From: Cognatazoarcus halotolerans | Lineage (GTDB): Bacteria; Pseudomonadota; Gammaproteobacteria; Burkholderiales; Rhodocyclaceae | Direction: 5' to 3' | Length of the DNA stretch: 64,000 bases | Assembly: GCF_009800965.1 (NCBI RefSeq) | Contig: NZ_WUAF01000001.1 | Location: 248,001-312,000, forward strand | Shown here: positions 1 through 9,116 of the stretch, one piece after another | How positions within the stretch are numbered: the stretch's first letter is position 1 | Layout: every line of letters starts with the position of its first letter | Notes under the pieces: model-generated | What the model was told of the DNA's origin: nothing | The model's input: only the letters and a program-made list of their open reading frames with translations | The model's database searches: none | Made by a program: the position numbers and the translations under genes

Positions 1-191
1 TGTTGCAGTGCACGACCACAGAGTAGGGAGTCTTGGGTAGGGTCGGAATACGCAAGATTGCGTAGGCCAGGATCAGGATCGGGCGCCGCCGGCCGGCGAA
101 TCCGGAACGCGCACCCGACAACGGTTTGTAAATGTCGGGAGAAGCCCCTAGGATCGGGGCATCGTCCACCACGAGGGCGCTTCCGGTGCTC

Positions 192-995
192 ATGCGACAG
201 TTACTGTTTTCCGTCACGCTTGCCCTGGCTCTGGCAGGCGCTGCATGGCCTTCGGCCGCGGCCGCACCTCGACTCGAAAAGATTGTCGACTCCGGCCGTC
301 TCGATGTCTGCATCTGGCCGGAGTACTTCGGCATCAGCTTCCGGAACCCGCGCTCCGGCACCGTCACCGGGCTCGATGCCGACATGGCCGGCGTGCTGGC
401 CCGCGAACTCGGGGTACAGCTCAGGCTGGTGGACAGCAATTTTGCGCGCGTCATCGACGACCTCGAGAACTACCGCTGCGACGTCGCGATGATGGCCGTC
501 GGCATCACCGCAGAGCGCGCCGAGCGGCTGGCGTTCTCGATGCCATACCTGCGCTCCGACGTATTCGCGGTCACCACCCGCCATAGCCCGAGGATCAGGC
601 GCTGGGAGGATATCGACCAGCAGGGCGTGCGCGTCGGGGTCAGTGCCGGCACCTTTCATGAAGCATTGATGCGCCAGCGTCTGCAGCGAGCCGAACTCGT
701 GGTGGTGCGCGCGCCGGCGAGCCGCGAAGGCGAACTCGAAGCCGGCCGCATCGACGTCTTCATGTCCGATTTTCCGTTCACCCGCAAAATGGTCGACAAC
801 CACGACTGGGTGCGGATCATCGCGCCGCCCACGGCCTATTTCCCGGTCGATTACGGATATGCGCTGGCCAAGGGCGACCCCGCCTGGCGGGCGCGGCTCG
901 ACCGCTTCCTCGAGCAGACCCTGTCCGACGGCACGCTGCGTTCCATCGCGGCACGCTATGGCCTCGATCCGATCGTGATCAACGGCCCCAGGTAA
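192..995 (+). CDS. Periplasmic solute-binding protein, family 3 type
   Basis: Predicted periplasmic binding protein with the extracellular family 3 (amino-acid type) fold, 267 aa. I chose the ATG at 192 because it opens directly with a hydrophobic signal peptide (MRQLLFSVTLALALAGAAW) ending in an Ala-rich cleavage region; an in-frame ATG at 132 would only add 20 residues before it. The mature part shows family signatures such as GLDADMAGVLARELG and VGVSAGTFHEAL. Its stop lies 5 bp before the hybrid kinase gene, so the two are probably co-transcribed, and no ABC permease or ATPase lies beside it. I infer a ligand-sensing role feeding the kinase rather than transport; the ligand cannot be read from the sequence. 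Confidence 0.8.
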   Translation: MRQLLFSVTLALALAGAAWPSAAAAPRLEKIVDSGRLDVCIWPEYFGISFRNPRSGTVTGLDADMAGVLARELGVQLRLVDSNFARVIDDLENYRCDVAMMAVGITAERAERLAFSMPYLRSDVFAVTTRHSPRIRRWEDIDQQGVRVGVSAGTFHEALMRQRLQRAELVVVRAPASREGELEAGRIDVFMSDFPFTRKMVDNHDWVRIIAPPTAYFPVDYGYALAKGDPAWRARLDRFLEQTLSDGTLRSIAARYGLDPIVINGPR

Positions 996-1000
996 GGCAC

Positions 1001-3598
1001 ATGACGAGCACCAACGCGCAAACCGACGACGCGCACCCGGACCCCGCCGAGTCCGGTGCCGCGCCGCTGGCCCGGGCCCTGAGCCTGGTGTTGCTGGCCT
1101 GCGCCACGATCATCGTCCTCGCCACCGTCTACCATGCCAACCGGCTGCGCACGGAGAATCTCGCCAACCACCGCATCGTGGCCGAAGGGCTGGCCCGCAT
1201 CGGCGAACACGAGATCACCCGGACTCTCCAGGCGGTCGAACACCTTCTGGACGCCCGACTGGACGACTGGCGCGCCGCCGATGGCGCCGATGGCGCCGCG
1301 TTCAGCGCCCTGCTGTCCAAGGATCTGGCGGGCCTTCCCGCGGTGCGATCGCTGTCGATCGTCTCGGCGGCCGGTCACATCGAGGCCGACTCTTCCGCCG
1401 ATGCCATCGGCACCAGGCTCGCACCGACTGCGATCGACGAGATCTCGCCTCCCGCCACTGGGTCGGCGATTGCTTTTTCCCGCCCGTGGCGCGGCCGCGA
1501 TCTGAGCAGTGGCGAGCCCGTGGCGAACGGCCTCGATGTCGGTCGAAGCGCCTATTTCTTCACCATGGGGCTCGAGGGGCAACTGCATGATGGCCATGCG
1601 ATCGGCGTGGCAACGATCAATCCCGACTTTTTCTCCGGCTTCCTGAGCAGCATTGTCGGCAGCCCCGAGTATGTCGTCGAACTCTATCGCTATGACGGCA
1701 CCCTGCTCCTGTCCACCCGGCCACACGAGCACATGCCGGGCTCCAGTGCTGCAACGCAGAAGGTCTTCCGCCGCCTCCTTCCGGACAAGGAGATCGGGGT
1801 GATCGAGGATCAGGACGGCGAGGATCCGCGGATCCTCGCCTACCGGGCGTCGCGGCGCTATCCGCTGGTGATCGAAGTCGAGGTGCCCCACCGCGAGGCG
1901 CTCGCGGGCTGGCGCTCCGAAGTCCACAACCTCGTGATCGCGGCGGGGCTTTCGCTGCTGCTGATCGGACTGATAGCGGTATTGCTGCGTCGCTACAACC
2001 AGCGCCGCCATGTGGAACAGGAGCGTGCCCGTCAGGCGAACGAGCTGGCCGCGCGGGTTTTCGAGTCGTCGTACGACGGCATTTTCATCACCGATCCGGC
2101 ACAGGACATCATACGGATCAACAATGCCTTCTCCTCGATCACGGGCTACACCGAAGCGGAGGTTCTCGGGAAATCACCGTGCATGCTCGTTACCGAAGCG
2201 GACCAGGAAATGTTCTGCGATGCGGTACGGGAAGAGATCGCAACAAATGGTGAGTGGCGCGGCGAACTCACCGCCAGACGAAAGGACGGATCCCGCTACT
2301 GCAGCCGCTTTGCGATCGGTACCGTGCGCGATCGCAGGGGTATGGTGAGCAACTATATCGGCACCTTCATCGACGTTTCCGAGACCAAGGAGCACGAAGC
2401 CGCGCTGCGCGAAGCCAAGGAAGTCGCCGAGGCCGCGAACCTCGCCAAGAGCCAGTTCCTCGCAACCATGTCGCACGAGCTGCGCACGCCGATGAACGCG
2501 ATCCTGGGGATGGCGCAGTTGCAACTGATGGAAGGCAACAGCGAGGCCGAGAACCAGGCATATGCGCGCACGATCCTGGATGCCGGGACCACCCTGCTCA
2601 CCCTGCTGAACGACATTCTGGATCTCGCCAAGGTCGAGGCCGGCGGCCTTGAACTGGTCGACGGAGTCATCGATCCCGAGCGCATCCTGAGCGAAGTCGG
2701 CAACCTCTTCTCCCACAGCGCGCATGAGAAGGGCGTCGCTTTCCGGCAGCACTGGGCGGGACCCTCGCAGCGCCGCTATCGTGGCGACGCGATCCGGCTG
2801 CGCCAGATCCTCTCCAACCTCATCAGCAACGCCATCAAGTTTACCGACGAAGGATCGATCAGCATCAGCGGGGGCGAGCGCAGCCTGCCGAGCGGAGAAC
2901 CGGGTCTGTACTTCGAAGTCATCGACACCGGCATCGGCATCTCGCACGCCCACCAGGCCGCCCTTTTCAAACCCTTCTCGCAGGTGGACGCGTCCGCCAC
3001 GCGTCGTTTCGGTGGCACCGGACTGGGACTGTCCATCGTGCGCAAGCTCGCCGAACTCATGGGTGGAGAAGCCGGTGTCGATAGCCGTGAGGCGGAAGGA
3101 TCACGCTTCTGGTTCACGATCGGTGCGGTCGCGCTCAAAGATACGGCCGAATCGGGCGCGAGTGATGCACCGACCGGATTACCGGCCGGCAGCGAATATC
3201 CGATCCTCGTCGTCGAGGACGATGCGGTGAACCGCTCGCTTCTTGAACAGATGCTGAAGAAGATCGGTTACCCCGTGATTTCCGCGGCAAACGGTGCCGA
3301 GGCACTGGAGCAGCTCGAAACAGCGGAACCGCCCCCCTCGCTCGTCCTCATGGATTGCCACATGCCGGTGATGGATGGGCTCCAGGCGACCCGACGGGTC
3401 CGCCAGCGGGAACAGGCCGAAGGCCGCCCCCGGATTCCCGTGATCGCAGTGACCGCCGAGGTTTTCGAGAGGAACCGGGCTTGCTGCATCGAGGCCGGCA
3501 TGGACGATTTCATCGAGAAACCGATCACCCTCCAGATCCTGCGCGAAACGCTCGAAAGACACACCCGCCAAACCGGCCGGCACCGGAAAACCGCCTGA
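1001..3598 (+). CDS. Hybrid sensor histidine kinase (PAS-HisKA-HATPase-REC)
   Basis: Membrane-bound hybrid histidine kinase of 865 aa. Order of parts: TM helix at about residues 27-46, a large periplasmic sensor region to about 305, a second TM helix near 310-330, a PAS domain near 347-470 (SSYDGIFITDPAQDIIRINN), the HisKA box FLATMSHELRTPMNAILG with phospho-acceptor His492, an ATPase domain with N-box NLISNAIKF and G-boxes DTGIGI and GGTGLGLSI, then a C-terminal receiver with acceptor Asp785 in LVLMDCHMPVMDG. There is no HPt or DNA-binding output domain, so signal must pass to a partner not seen here. The binding-protein gene 5 bp upstream is the likely ligand-binding partner of the periplasmic sensor (inference). 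Confidence 0.92.
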   Translation: MTSTNAQTDDAHPDPAESGAAPLARALSLVLLACATIIVLATVYHANRLRTENLANHRIVAEGLARIGEHEITRTLQAVEHLLDARLDDWRAADGADGAAFSALLSKDLAGLPAVRSLSIVSAAGHIEADSSADAIGTRLAPTAIDEISPPATGSAIAFSRPWRGRDLSSGEPVANGLDVGRSAYFFTMGLEGQLHDGHAIGVATINPDFFSGFLSSIVGSPEYVVELYRYDGTLLLSTRPHEHMPGSSAATQKVFRRLLPDKEIGVIEDQDGEDPRILAYRASRRYPLVIEVEVPHREALAGWRSEVHNLVIAAGLSLLLIGLIAVLLRRYNQRRHVEQERARQANELAARVFESSYDGIFITDPAQDIIRINNAFSSITGYTEAEVLGKSPCMLVTEADQEMFCDAVREEIATNGEWRGELTARRKDGSRYCSRFAIGTVRDRRGMVSNYIGTFIDVSETKEHEAALREAKEVAEAANLAKSQFLATMSHELRTPMNAILGMAQLQLMEGNSEAENQAYARTILDAGTTLLTLLNDILDLAKVEAGGLELVDGVIDPERILSEVGNLFSHSAHEKGVAFRQHWAGPSQRRYRGDAIRLRQILSNLISNAIKFTDEGSISISGGERSLPSGEPGLYFEVIDTGIGISHAHQAALFKPFSQVDASATRRFGGTGLGLSIVRKLAELMGGEAGVDSREAEGSRFWFTIGAVALKDTAESGASDAPTGLPAGSEYPILVVEDDAVNRSLLEQMLKKIGYPVISAANGAEALEQLETAEPPPSLVLMDCHMPVMDGLQATRRVRQREQAEGRPRIPVIAVTAEVFERNRACCIEAGMDDFIEKPITLQILRETLERHTRQTGRHRKTA

Positions 3599-3651
3599 AT
3601 GCGGTAATCCTGCCGGGCCATCCACCCGTACGTCCATACACCACGAACGTC

Positions 3652-5448
3652 ATGCAATCAGTCGCAACCTTTGCCGCCCTCCTCGCCGTTGCCGTGCTCC
3701 TAGTGCCCTTTTTCAAACGGGCCGGTCTCGGTACGGTGCTCGGCTATCTCGCCGCCGGCGTACTGATCGGCCCATGGGGCGCCGGTGTCGTGCATGATCC
3801 CGAAAACCTGCTGCACACTGCCGAGCTCGGCGTGGTGCTACTGCTCTTCATCATCGGCCTCGAGCTGCAGCCATCGCGTCTGTGGGCACTGCGCAAGCCG
3901 GTCTTCGGCCTTGGCGGGCTGCAGTTCTTCGGTGTCGGCGCGCTGCTCATCGGCATCGCCCGTCTGCTCGGCCTCGCATGGCCCGAAGCGATTCTCGCCG
4001 GCCTTGCGCTGGCGCTGTCGTCGACCGCGTTCGTGCTGCCGACCCTCGCCGAGCGGCGCGAACTTCACAGCCGCTACGGCCGCGAGACCTTCGCAATCCT
4101 GCTCTTCCAGGACCTCATGGTGATCCCGCTGCTGGCGCTGCTGCCGCTGCTCGGCGCAGAAAAGGCCAAAGGTGCGGTTTCGCCGATCGTCGGACTGGTG
4201 GTACTGGGCGTGGTGATCGCGGTCGGGCGGCCGATCCTCGACCGGGTCTTCCGCCACGTGAGCCGTATCGACAGCCGCGAGATGTTCACCGCCGCCGCAC
4301 TGGCCACCGCGCTCGGTCTGGCCCTGCTGCTGCAGGCGAGCGGCCTGTCGATGTCGCTCGGCGCCTTCGTCGCCGGTGTGCTGCTCTCGGATTCCGATTT
4401 CCGGCACGAACTCGAAGCCTCCATCGCGCCTTTCCAGGGGCTGCTGATGGGTTTCTTCTTCATCGCCGTCGGCATGGGCATCAACCTCGGCATGATCGTG
4501 CAGCACCCGATCAACGTCATCGGCTTCACGATCGGGCTGCTGGCAATCAAGGGCTTCGGCCTTTATGGACTGCGCCGGCTCGTCGGCGGAGCAGCGAAGG
4601 TGTCGCGCATGCAGGCCCTGGCACTGGCGCAGTGCGGGGAGTTCGCCTTCGTGCTGTTCGGCGCGGCGCGTGAATCCGCCATCATGCCGGCCGAGCTGGT
4701 CGAACAGCTGACACTTGCCGTAGCCCTGTCGATGGCGATCGCCCCGGTGCTGTTCATCCTCAGCGACCGCTACGATGCCAAACAGGCGGCCGAGGAGCCC
4801 GAGCCGCAAGCCGACGAAATGCCCCACGAAGCCAATCCGGTGGTCATCGCCGGCTTCGGCCGGATCGGCCAGATCATCGGCCGGGTACTGCGGCTGCGCG
4901 GCGTGAGCTTCACCGCCCTCGACAAGAACCGCGAGGAGGTCGACATGGTGCGGCGCTTCGGCATCGAAGCCTACTACGGCAACGCGGCCCACCTCGAGGT
5001 ACTCGATGCTGCCCGGGTCGGCGAAGCAAAGATCCTGGTGCTCGCGATCGACGACATCGAAGCCTCGCTGCGCTGTGCCGAGATGGTCCGCAAACACTTT
5101 CCGCAGGTGCAGATCGTGGCACGCGCACGGGACCGCTTCCATGCCTATCGCCTCATGGATCTCGGTATCCAGTTGCAGATGCGCGAGGCCTTCAAATCGA
5201 GCCTGGTGATGGCCCGCATGACTTTCGAGGCGCTCGGCAAACCGCCGGCCGTGGCGCGCCAGATCGTCGATCGCTTCGCTGCCCATGACGAAGCGCTCCT
5301 AAAGCGCGAACAGGCGCTTTACCACGACGAAAGCCAGCTGATCCAGTCCGCCCGCGAGGCCCACGAGGAGCTGGCCGCCCTGCTCGAGCAGGAACTCGCC
5401 ACGGCGGTTGCGGCAGACGATAGCGGCGCCGCCCTCAAGGAAGCCTGA
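3652..5448 (+). CDS. CPA2-family cation:proton antiporter with RCK domain (KefB/KefC-like)
   Basis: Monovalent cation/proton antiporter of the KefB/KefC type, 598 aa. The start at 3652 (MQSVATFAALLAVAVLLVPF) begins in the first membrane helix; the open frame extends about 300 bp further upstream but only as a shadow of the preceding kinase gene. Residues 1-380 are a string of hydrophobic helices with the family pattern GYLAAGVLIGPWG. From about residue 395 a TrkA-N/RCK Rossmann domain follows (VIAGFGRIGQIIGRVL, GxGxxG), which in this family binds nucleotide and gates the transporter. No ancillary KefF/KefG oxidoreductase gene is adjacent, so glutathione-gated K+ efflux is possible but not shown. 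Confidence 0.9.
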   Translation: MQSVATFAALLAVAVLLVPFFKRAGLGTVLGYLAAGVLIGPWGAGVVHDPENLLHTAELGVVLLLFIIGLELQPSRLWALRKPVFGLGGLQFFGVGALLIGIARLLGLAWPEAILAGLALALSSTAFVLPTLAERRELHSRYGRETFAILLFQDLMVIPLLALLPLLGAEKAKGAVSPIVGLVVLGVVIAVGRPILDRVFRHVSRIDSREMFTAAALATALGLALLLQASGLSMSLGAFVAGVLLSDSDFRHELEASIAPFQGLLMGFFFIAVGMGINLGMIVQHPINVIGFTIGLLAIKGFGLYGLRRLVGGAAKVSRMQALALAQCGEFAFVLFGAARESAIMPAELVEQLTLAVALSMAIAPVLFILSDRYDAKQAAEEPEPQADEMPHEANPVVIAGFGRIGQIIGRVLRLRGVSFTALDKNREEVDMVRRFGIEAYYGNAAHLEVLDAARVGEAKILVLAIDDIEASLRCAEMVRKHFPQVQIVARARDRFHAYRLMDLGIQLQMREAFKSSLVMARMTFEALGKPPAVARQIVDRFAAHDEALLKREQALYHDESQLIQSAREAHEELAALLEQELATAVAADDSGAALKEA

Positions 5449-5508
5449 AATGCACAGCGTCGACACCCTGGCCCATCGCGCCGCCGAAGCGTCGGCGGGG
5501 ACACCGCC

Positions 5509-6576
5509 ATGAAGCGCCGCAAACAGGACTGGCTGGGCGCCCTCTTCGCACTCTCGCGCAGCACCACCCGCGCGGGCACCCGGCTCGGCAAGACGGTCGG
5601 CAAGATCGCCGCCAAGCAGGCGAAAAGCAGCGGCAAGGCGGCACGGCATGCGCTCTCCGGCGTCATCACTCCGGGCCCGAAACCGCAGGCTGGCCCGCGC
5701 GGCGGCAAATGGCTGGAGGGTCGCTGGGGCCTGGGGCCGATGGCGATGCGACGCTACTGGCTGTATCTGCCGCCCGGCGCGTCGGCGCGGCGCCCGGTCC
5801 CGCTCATCATGCTGCTCCACGGGTGCAGCCAGGACGCGGCGGGCTTTGCCGCATCGACCCGCGCGGCATCCTTCGGACGGTCCAAGCAGGTCGCCCTGCT
5901 GCTGCCCGAACAGGCCCAGGAGGCAAACCCGCAGCGCTGCTGGAACTGGTTCGGCGCCGACGCCCTGGTCAATCTCGAAACCGCCATCCTCAAGTCGATT
6001 CTCGACCACGTGTGCACGACCCAGCCGGTGCGCGCCGGGCAATGTTTCGCGATGGGAATCTCCGCCGGCGGGGCCATGTCGCTCACGCTCGCGCTGCGCT
6101 ACCCACAGGCCTTCGTTGCAGTCGCCAGCCACTCGGGGGCAGCCCCCAACAGTGCCGGCACCCTGCTGCAGGCCGGCCAGACCTTGCGCGGGCGACGTCT
6201 GCCGGACGTCGAGGAGCTGGCGGAGCGCCTCGGCAACCAGCACCTCCCTCCGCTGCTGGTCCTTCACGGCGACGCCGACCTGGTGGTCGCCCCACCCAAT
6301 GGGGATGCGAGCGTCGGACTGTGGCTCACCCTCGCCACCGGGCATGGCACGATCAGCTCATCCACCACCGAGCTGGCCCGCGGCAGCCGCTATCCATGCG
6401 TCCGGGTCGATTGGAAGCTCGACGGCAAGCCGCTTGCGCGGCTGCTGCGGATTCGCGGCCTGGGCCATGCCTGGAGCGGCGGCATCGCCAGCCAGGCGTT
6501 CTCCGACCCCCGCGGACCGGATGCGCTGCGCCTGGCGTGGCAATACTTCAGCACCTGTCTCACCGCATCCACTTAG
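5509..6576 (+). CDS. PHB depolymerase-family esterase
   Basis: Alpha/beta-hydrolase of the PHB depolymerase/feruloyl-esterase (LpqC) family, 355 aa. The N-terminal 60 residues are basic and Ala/Lys-rich with no clear signal peptide. The hydrolase core begins near residue 75 and shows the oxyanion motif LLHGCSQDAAGF, the nucleophile elbow GISAGG with Ser185, an Asp region in LLVLHGDADLVV and a C-terminal His in GLGHAWSGG. Intracellular members hydrolyse short-chain hydroxyalkanoate polymers or oligomers. The window also carries a phasin, 3-hydroxybutyrate dehydrogenase and two patatins, so a role in PHB turnover fits, but the substrate is inferred. It lies about 60 bp after the antiporter on the same strand. 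Confidence 0.85.
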   Translation: MKRRKQDWLGALFALSRSTTRAGTRLGKTVGKIAAKQAKSSGKAARHALSGVITPGPKPQAGPRGGKWLEGRWGLGPMAMRRYWLYLPPGASARRPVPLIMLLHGCSQDAAGFAASTRAASFGRSKQVALLLPEQAQEANPQRCWNWFGADALVNLETAILKSILDHVCTTQPVRAGQCFAMGISAGGAMSLTLALRYPQAFVAVASHSGAAPNSAGTLLQAGQTLRGRRLPDVEELAERLGNQHLPPLLVLHGDADLVVAPPNGDASVGLWLTLATGHGTISSSTTELARGSRYPCVRVDWKLDGKPLARLLRIRGLGHAWSGGIASQAFSDPRGPDALRLAWQYFSTCLTAST

Positions 6577-6753
6577 CGGGATCGATCGGCGGGCATCCTC
6601 CACTCGACCCGGGTGATCCGTTTCACTGCCTCCCGCAGCCTGTTGCGTCAAATTCGGAACCACGGCAAGCGCATGGCCCAGCGCCATTCCAACCGGCACT
6701 GCATCGCACATCGCGACGCAGCGAATCCAGCACGCGAGCACAGGAGGCACATC

Positions 6754-6957
6754 ATGCACACCCTCGAATCCAGTGAGATCAGCCGCATCGGCGGCGGCGC
6801 CCTGACCGTTGGCGACACCTATACCGACCTGAACGGCGGCACCTTCACCGACCTCAACAAGCACTACGGCGGCCTTTACGTGGCCATCGGCGGACACTGG
6901 GTGCCGACCGGCACCGAACCCTTCATCGGTCCGGGAAAGATCCCGGCCGTCAACTGA
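6754..6957 (+). CDS. Small peptide with double-glycine-type leader (bacteriocin/microcin-like)
   Basis: Small open frame of 67 aa with a strong Shine-Dalgarno (AGGAGG at 6742-6747), which selects this start inside a longer frame. The N-terminus MHTLESSEISRIGGG follows the pattern of double-glycine leaders (hydrophobic residues at set positions before GG), the leader type removed by C39-peptidase ABC exporters of class II bacteriocins and microcins. The rest is short, Gly/Thr-rich and neutral (GDTYTDLNGGTFTDLN). It sits 26 bp before a second peptide gene with the same leader type. No C39 ABC exporter or immunity gene is visible nearby. The activity is unknown; it may be a secreted signalling or structural peptide instead. 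Confidence 0.6.
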   Translation: MHTLESSEISRIGGGALTVGDTYTDLNGGTFTDLNKHYGGLYVAIGGHWVPTGTEPFIGPGKIPAVN

Positions 6958-6983
6958 TCGCCACACCAACAAGGAGCACGAAA

Positions 6984-7214
6984 ATGAAAACCATCTCGGA
7001 ACACGATGCGACCATTGTTGCGGGCGGCCTCAGCGCGCTGGGCGCGATCGGCGCCGTCGGCGGCTTCGTACTCGCCGGCGCACTCACCATGCATCCGGTC
7101 GCGGCGATTGCCGGCGGCGCCGCGGGTTATGTTGGCGGCGAACTGCTCGACGAGGCAGTCGACGACGCTTTGGCGAACATCGGCAACAATCCGGACGAGA
7201 ACCCCGGCAAGTAA
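6984..7214 (+). CDS. Second double-glycine-leader peptide, GxxxG-rich
   Basis: Small open frame of 76 aa with a good ribosome-binding site (AAGGAG at 6970-6975). The leader MKTISEHDATIVAGG again ends in a double glycine at about position 15. The following core is strongly hydrophobic and Gly/Ala-rich (LGAIGAVGGFVLAGAL, then AAIAGGAAGYVGG) with several GxxxG-type spacings that favour helix packing, and it ends in an acidic tail (DDALANIGNNPDENPGK). This is the look of a pore-forming class IIb-like bacteriocin or a Blp-type peptide. With the preceding gene it could form a two-peptide system. The exporter would have to be encoded elsewhere. Function is inferred from pattern alone. Confidence 0.62.
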   Translation: MKTISEHDATIVAGGLSALGAIGAVGGFVLAGALTMHPVAAIAGGAAGYVGGELLDEAVDDALANIGNNPDENPGK

Positions 7215-7240
7215 GATGCGCCGCCTGTCGGCCGGCGTTC

Positions 7241-7678
7241 TCAGATGCGCCCGTCGGCAGGCTCGTCGTCCTCGTCGCTGACGATACGCCGGTCGCTCGG
7301 GCGTTGCAGGTCCTCGACGACGATCTCCAGCGCATTGGTGGACAGCAGCACCTCGATCAGCGAGAGCACCAGAGAAATGGCGAGAATCACGATGCTGGCG
7401 CCGAACAGCAGCTTGCCTGCCACCTCGTAGCCAAGAAACAGCGAGAGCATCGACAGCGCGCACAGCAGAAAGCTCAGCACGCCGAAACCCTGCATGTACT
7501 TGATCATGACGATGCGCTGCTTGAGTCCCGGTATCTGCCGATCGACCAGTGTCAGCCCGCGCTCCGGCGAGGCGTGCAGTTGCCGGATGACCTGGGCGAG
7601 CGACAGGAAGCGATTCGAGTACGCCAGCAGGAGCAGGGAAATGGCGGGGAACAACAGAGCCGGAGTGGTGATGTTCAT
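7241..7678 (-). CDS. DUF2721 family membrane protein
   Basis: Small integral membrane protein of 145 aa resembling the DUF2721 family, whose function is unknown. The start at 7678 gives MNITTPALLFPAISLLLLAY. An N-terminal hydrophobic segment is followed by a cytoplasmic stretch (RFLSLAQVIRQLH) and two further helices near residues 58-110 (FLLCALSMLSLFLGY and ASIVILAISLVLSLIEVLL), then an acidic tail. It follows the MFS transporter gene on the same strand with a gap of about 35 bp, so the two may be co-transcribed. Confidence 0.78.
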   Translation of the reverse strand: MNITTPALLFPAISLLLLAYSNRFLSLAQVIRQLHASPERGLTLVDRQIPGLKQRIVMIKYMQGFGVLSFLLCALSMLSLFLGYEVAGKLLFGASIVILAISLVLSLIEVLLSTNALEIVVEDLQRPSDRRIVSDEDDEPADGRI

Positions 7679-7713
7679 CGTCTTCAAGTCCTGGATGCCG
7701 CGATGCGGCGGAT

Positions 7714-8943
7714 TCATGAAATGCCGTCGGGGAGCCGATCGAGCCGCGCAAGTTCCGGAAACCAGCGCGACCACAGCGCGACCACCAGCAATGTACCGAC
7801 ACCGCCGATGACGATCGCCGGCACCGCGCCGAACCACGCCGCGGTGACGCCCGACTCGAACTCGCCGAGCTGGTTGGAGGCGCCGATGAACAAGCCATTG
7901 ACGGCACCGACCCGGCCGCGCATCGCGTCCGGCGTCGCGAGTTGTACGTAAGCCCCGCGAAACACCATGCTGACCATGTCGGCAGCACCGAGCACCACCA
8001 GCGAGCCCATCGACAGCCACAGGTTGGAGGACAGTCCGAAGACGATGGTGGCCAGCCCGAACAGCGCCACGGCTCCAAACATCAGCGGACCGACGCGACG
8101 CTCGAGGGGTCGCCGCGCGAGCCACAACGACATGCCGAGCGCCCCCACCGCGGGAGCCGAGCGCAGCAGGCCGAGCCCCCACGCACCGGTATGCAGGACT
8201 TCGCTGGCGATGATCGGCAGCAAGGCAGTTGCGCCGCCGAGCAGGACCGCCATCATGTCCAGCGATATCGCCCCCAGCACCGCCGGCTGGGCACGGATGA
8301 AACGCAGCCCCTCGAGAAAGTTCTGCCAGCCGGACTGGCCGGCAGTGGCGTAGCCCTGGGCACGCATCGGCCGCGCACTGACGATGAGCGCGATCGACGC
8401 GGCGAAGAGCAGCGTGGCGATACCGTGGACCACTGCGGCCCCAAGCGCATAGATGAAACCGGCGACGGCGGGTGCGGCGATGGTCGCAACCTGGAAGGCC
8501 GAGGCGCTCATCGCCACTGCGGGCGCCAGCAACGGGTTCGGCACCAGCGAGGGCAGCAGCGCCTGCATCGCCGGCATCTCGAAGGTCCGGCCGACGCCGT
8601 TTGCGGCAAGCAGCACGTAAATGAGCGGCAAGGACAGGAAGTCGAAGGCCGTGCCAAGCGCGAGCAACAGCAGGGTAAGGAACTGCAGCGCCTGCGCCGC
8701 GGCCACCACGCGCCGCCGCTCGAAGCGGTCGGCGAGCTCGCCAGCCACCGGCATCAGCACCAGTTTGGGGAGGAACTGCACCAGCCCGACAAGTCCGAGC
8801 GCAAAGGCGCTGCGCGTCAGATCGTAGACCTGCCAGGCGACCGCCACGGTAAGCATCTGGTAGGCACTCGCACTGCTGATCCGTGCAAACCAGTAGGCGA
8901 CGAAGGAAGGATGGGCAAAGAGTCGGGGATTTGCGTCAGTCAC
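7714..8943 (-). CDS. MFS transporter (EntS/MFS_3 type)
   Basis: Major facilitator superfamily exporter of 409 aa with about 12 hydrophobic segments. The N-terminus FVAYWFARISSASAYQML and the loop 2-3 motif AGELADRFERRRVV (MFS motif A) place it among the EntS-like MFS_3 transporters, known for export of siderophores or drugs. Later segments such as AMRGRVGAVNGLFIG repeat the expected second-half pattern. No siderophore synthesis genes are nearby, so the substrate is open. The start at 8943 begins MTDANPRLFAHPSFVAYW. The gene is upstream of, and probably co-transcribed with, the DUF2721 gene. Confidence 0.85.
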   Translation of the reverse strand: MTDANPRLFAHPSFVAYWFARISSASAYQMLTVAVAWQVYDLTRSAFALGLVGLVQFLPKLVLMPVAGELADRFERRRVVAAAQALQFLTLLLLALGTAFDFLSLPLIYVLLAANGVGRTFEMPAMQALLPSLVPNPLLAPAVAMSASAFQVATIAAPAVAGFIYALGAAVVHGIATLLFAASIALIVSARPMRAQGYATAGQSGWQNFLEGLRFIRAQPAVLGAISLDMMAVLLGGATALLPIIASEVLHTGAWGLGLLRSAPAVGALGMSLWLARRPLERRVGPLMFGAVALFGLATIVFGLSSNLWLSMGSLVVLGAADMVSMVFRGAYVQLATPDAMRGRVGAVNGLFIGASNQLGEFESGVTAAWFGAVPAIVIGGVGTLLVVALWSRWFPELARLDRLPDGIS

Positions 8944-9044
8944 TGCGGATGAACCATCCGGCTGAATCGCCCGGCGGGCGAAGCGCCGGATTATCCCACG
9001 AGCGCCCCGCCTGATGGCCGAACCGGCGCTTTCGGGGACGTGTT

Positions 9045-9058
9045 CCCGCTTTCGCGGG
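9045..9058. terminator. Small GC-rich hairpin downstream of the phasin gene
   Basis: CCCGC-TTTC-GCGGG forms a 5-bp GC stem with a 4-nt loop about 60 bp past the phasin stop codon. There is no clear T-tract on either strand, so this is a weak intrinsic-terminator candidate only. Confidence 0.3.
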
Positions 9059-9116
9059 CCCGGTCAGCGATACGCAGTGACGTCGAAGCGCCGTGCCCCG
9101 TGTTCGGGCACGACCT

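Noticed and set aside
3838-5286. 482-codon minus-strand frame
   Set aside because: Antisense shadow of the CPA2 antiporter.
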